Below are positions 19,796 through 20,123 of a stretch of 20,123 bases of DNA, in pieces (the stretch's first letter is position 1; the number at the start of each line of letters is the position of its first letter). A program made the position numbers and the translations under genes. The notes under the pieces were generated by a model. The model had not been told where the DNA came from. It ran no database searches and worked only from the letters and a program-made list of their open reading frames with translations. The DNA is from JALHUB01 sp050010555 (GTDB lineage Bacteria; Chloroflexota; Dehalococcoidia; DSTF01; JALHUB01): NCBI GenBank assembly GCA_050010555.1, contig JBEKKV010000039.1:1-20123 (forward strand), given 5' to 3'.

Positions 19796-20123
19796 CTATT
19801 TCGCGGGCAAGTCCTGCTTTTGCGGGCCGATCGCCGGCTCCCGCAGGTACAGCGGCGCCACCGTCCGCGCATCGTCGACAAGGCCGGCCGCCAAGCGACG
19901 CCAGCCAAGCTTCGCCAGGAATCCCGCGCGGCGTCGTAGCGGCGCCAATCGTAACGACCCTCCGGCCGCCGCCAGCACGCCGCCGATGTCGTCGTCTTCC
20001 TCGCCGCAGAAGAGCGCGCCGGCCGGCGTCTCGCGCAGCAGCTCCGCCGGCGTCGATATGCGCGGCGGCGACAATTCTCGCCATTCTTCTCGCGGTCCTT
20101 CGTAGACCGCCCAGGCGACCTCG
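19796..20123 (-). CDS. tsaB: TsaB, C-terminal part (runs off the window)
   Basis: TsaB is the non-catalytic partner of TsaD in making the t6A37 modification on ANN-decoding tRNAs. The reading frame is open to base 20122 and its start is beyond the window. The visible 108 or so residues begin EVAWAVYEGPREEW, matching the DARRGEVYWALY region of TsaB. They end APLYLREPAIG, matching the usual Y-L-R-x-P near the TsaB C-terminus, plus a short tail. Between these is the GLV-D...VAPLYLR helix region. No frame break is seen. Identification rests on these two short patches and the ndk-side context, so it is good but not certain. Confidence 0.8.
   Translation of the reverse strand, partial: EVAWAVYEGPREEWRELSPPRISTPAELLRETPAGALFCGEEDDDIGGVLAAAGGSLRLAPLRRRAGFLAKLGWRRLAAGLVDDARTVAPLYLREPAIGPQKQDLPAK

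Noticed and set aside
19765..19908. N-terminal 48-residue extension of ndk
   Set aside because: It is Arg/Ser-rich, overlaps tsaB in another frame, and the ATG at 19764 gives the classic length with a ribosome site.

Overview
The window is GC-rich (roughly 60% by eye) and reads as a bacterial chromosome segment. The mix of extracytoplasmic cohesin-like and dockerin modules, Pro/Thr-rich linkers, class F-like sortases and this set of housekeeping neighbours suggests a Chloroflexota genome, perhaps Dehalococcoidia or a relative. That placement is inference from protein character, not from a marker search.

Region 1 (1-11292, all + strand) is a block of seven large exported proteins. In order they are: a 5'-truncated cohesin-like/dockerin protein; a membrane-anchored cohesin-like protein; a cohesin-like protein with a dockerin split by an inserted domain; an anchored protein with two Cys-rich cohesin-like modules; an anchored protein with one such module; and two paralogous Ig-like proteins. 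The first of the Ig-like pair ends in a sorting-type signal with a membrane helix. The second ends right after the same motif. Three genes share a promoter-like element (TTRACY, 17-18 bp, GCGTTATA), and GC-rich hairpins lie in most of the gaps.

Region 2 (11293-14567, + strand) is a tightly packed run of four tandem sortase paralogues with intact His, Cys and Arg active-site residues, behind a good sigma70-like promoter and a structured leader. The obvious reading is that these enzymes process the neighbouring proteins carrying SPPxTG or xAPGTG motifs, next to secreted partners held by cohesin-dockerin contacts. This would be a cellulosome-like or scaffold-like surface assembly. Its anchoring target is unknown.

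Region 3 (14568-16497) holds two tRNA-Ser genes (CGA and GGA anticodons), an EVE-domain protein, a 55-residue conserved-looking small protein, and an isoprenylcysteine-methyltransferase-like membrane protein.

Region 4 (16498-20123) is housekeeping. A minus-strand group runs mnmA, a DUF948-like membrane protein, then a Cys-rich YtxH-like protein. Divergent from it is rsfS, which appears to start at CTG. Then, on the minus strand, come a small three-helix membrane protein, ndk, and the C-terminal part of tsaB running off the window end.
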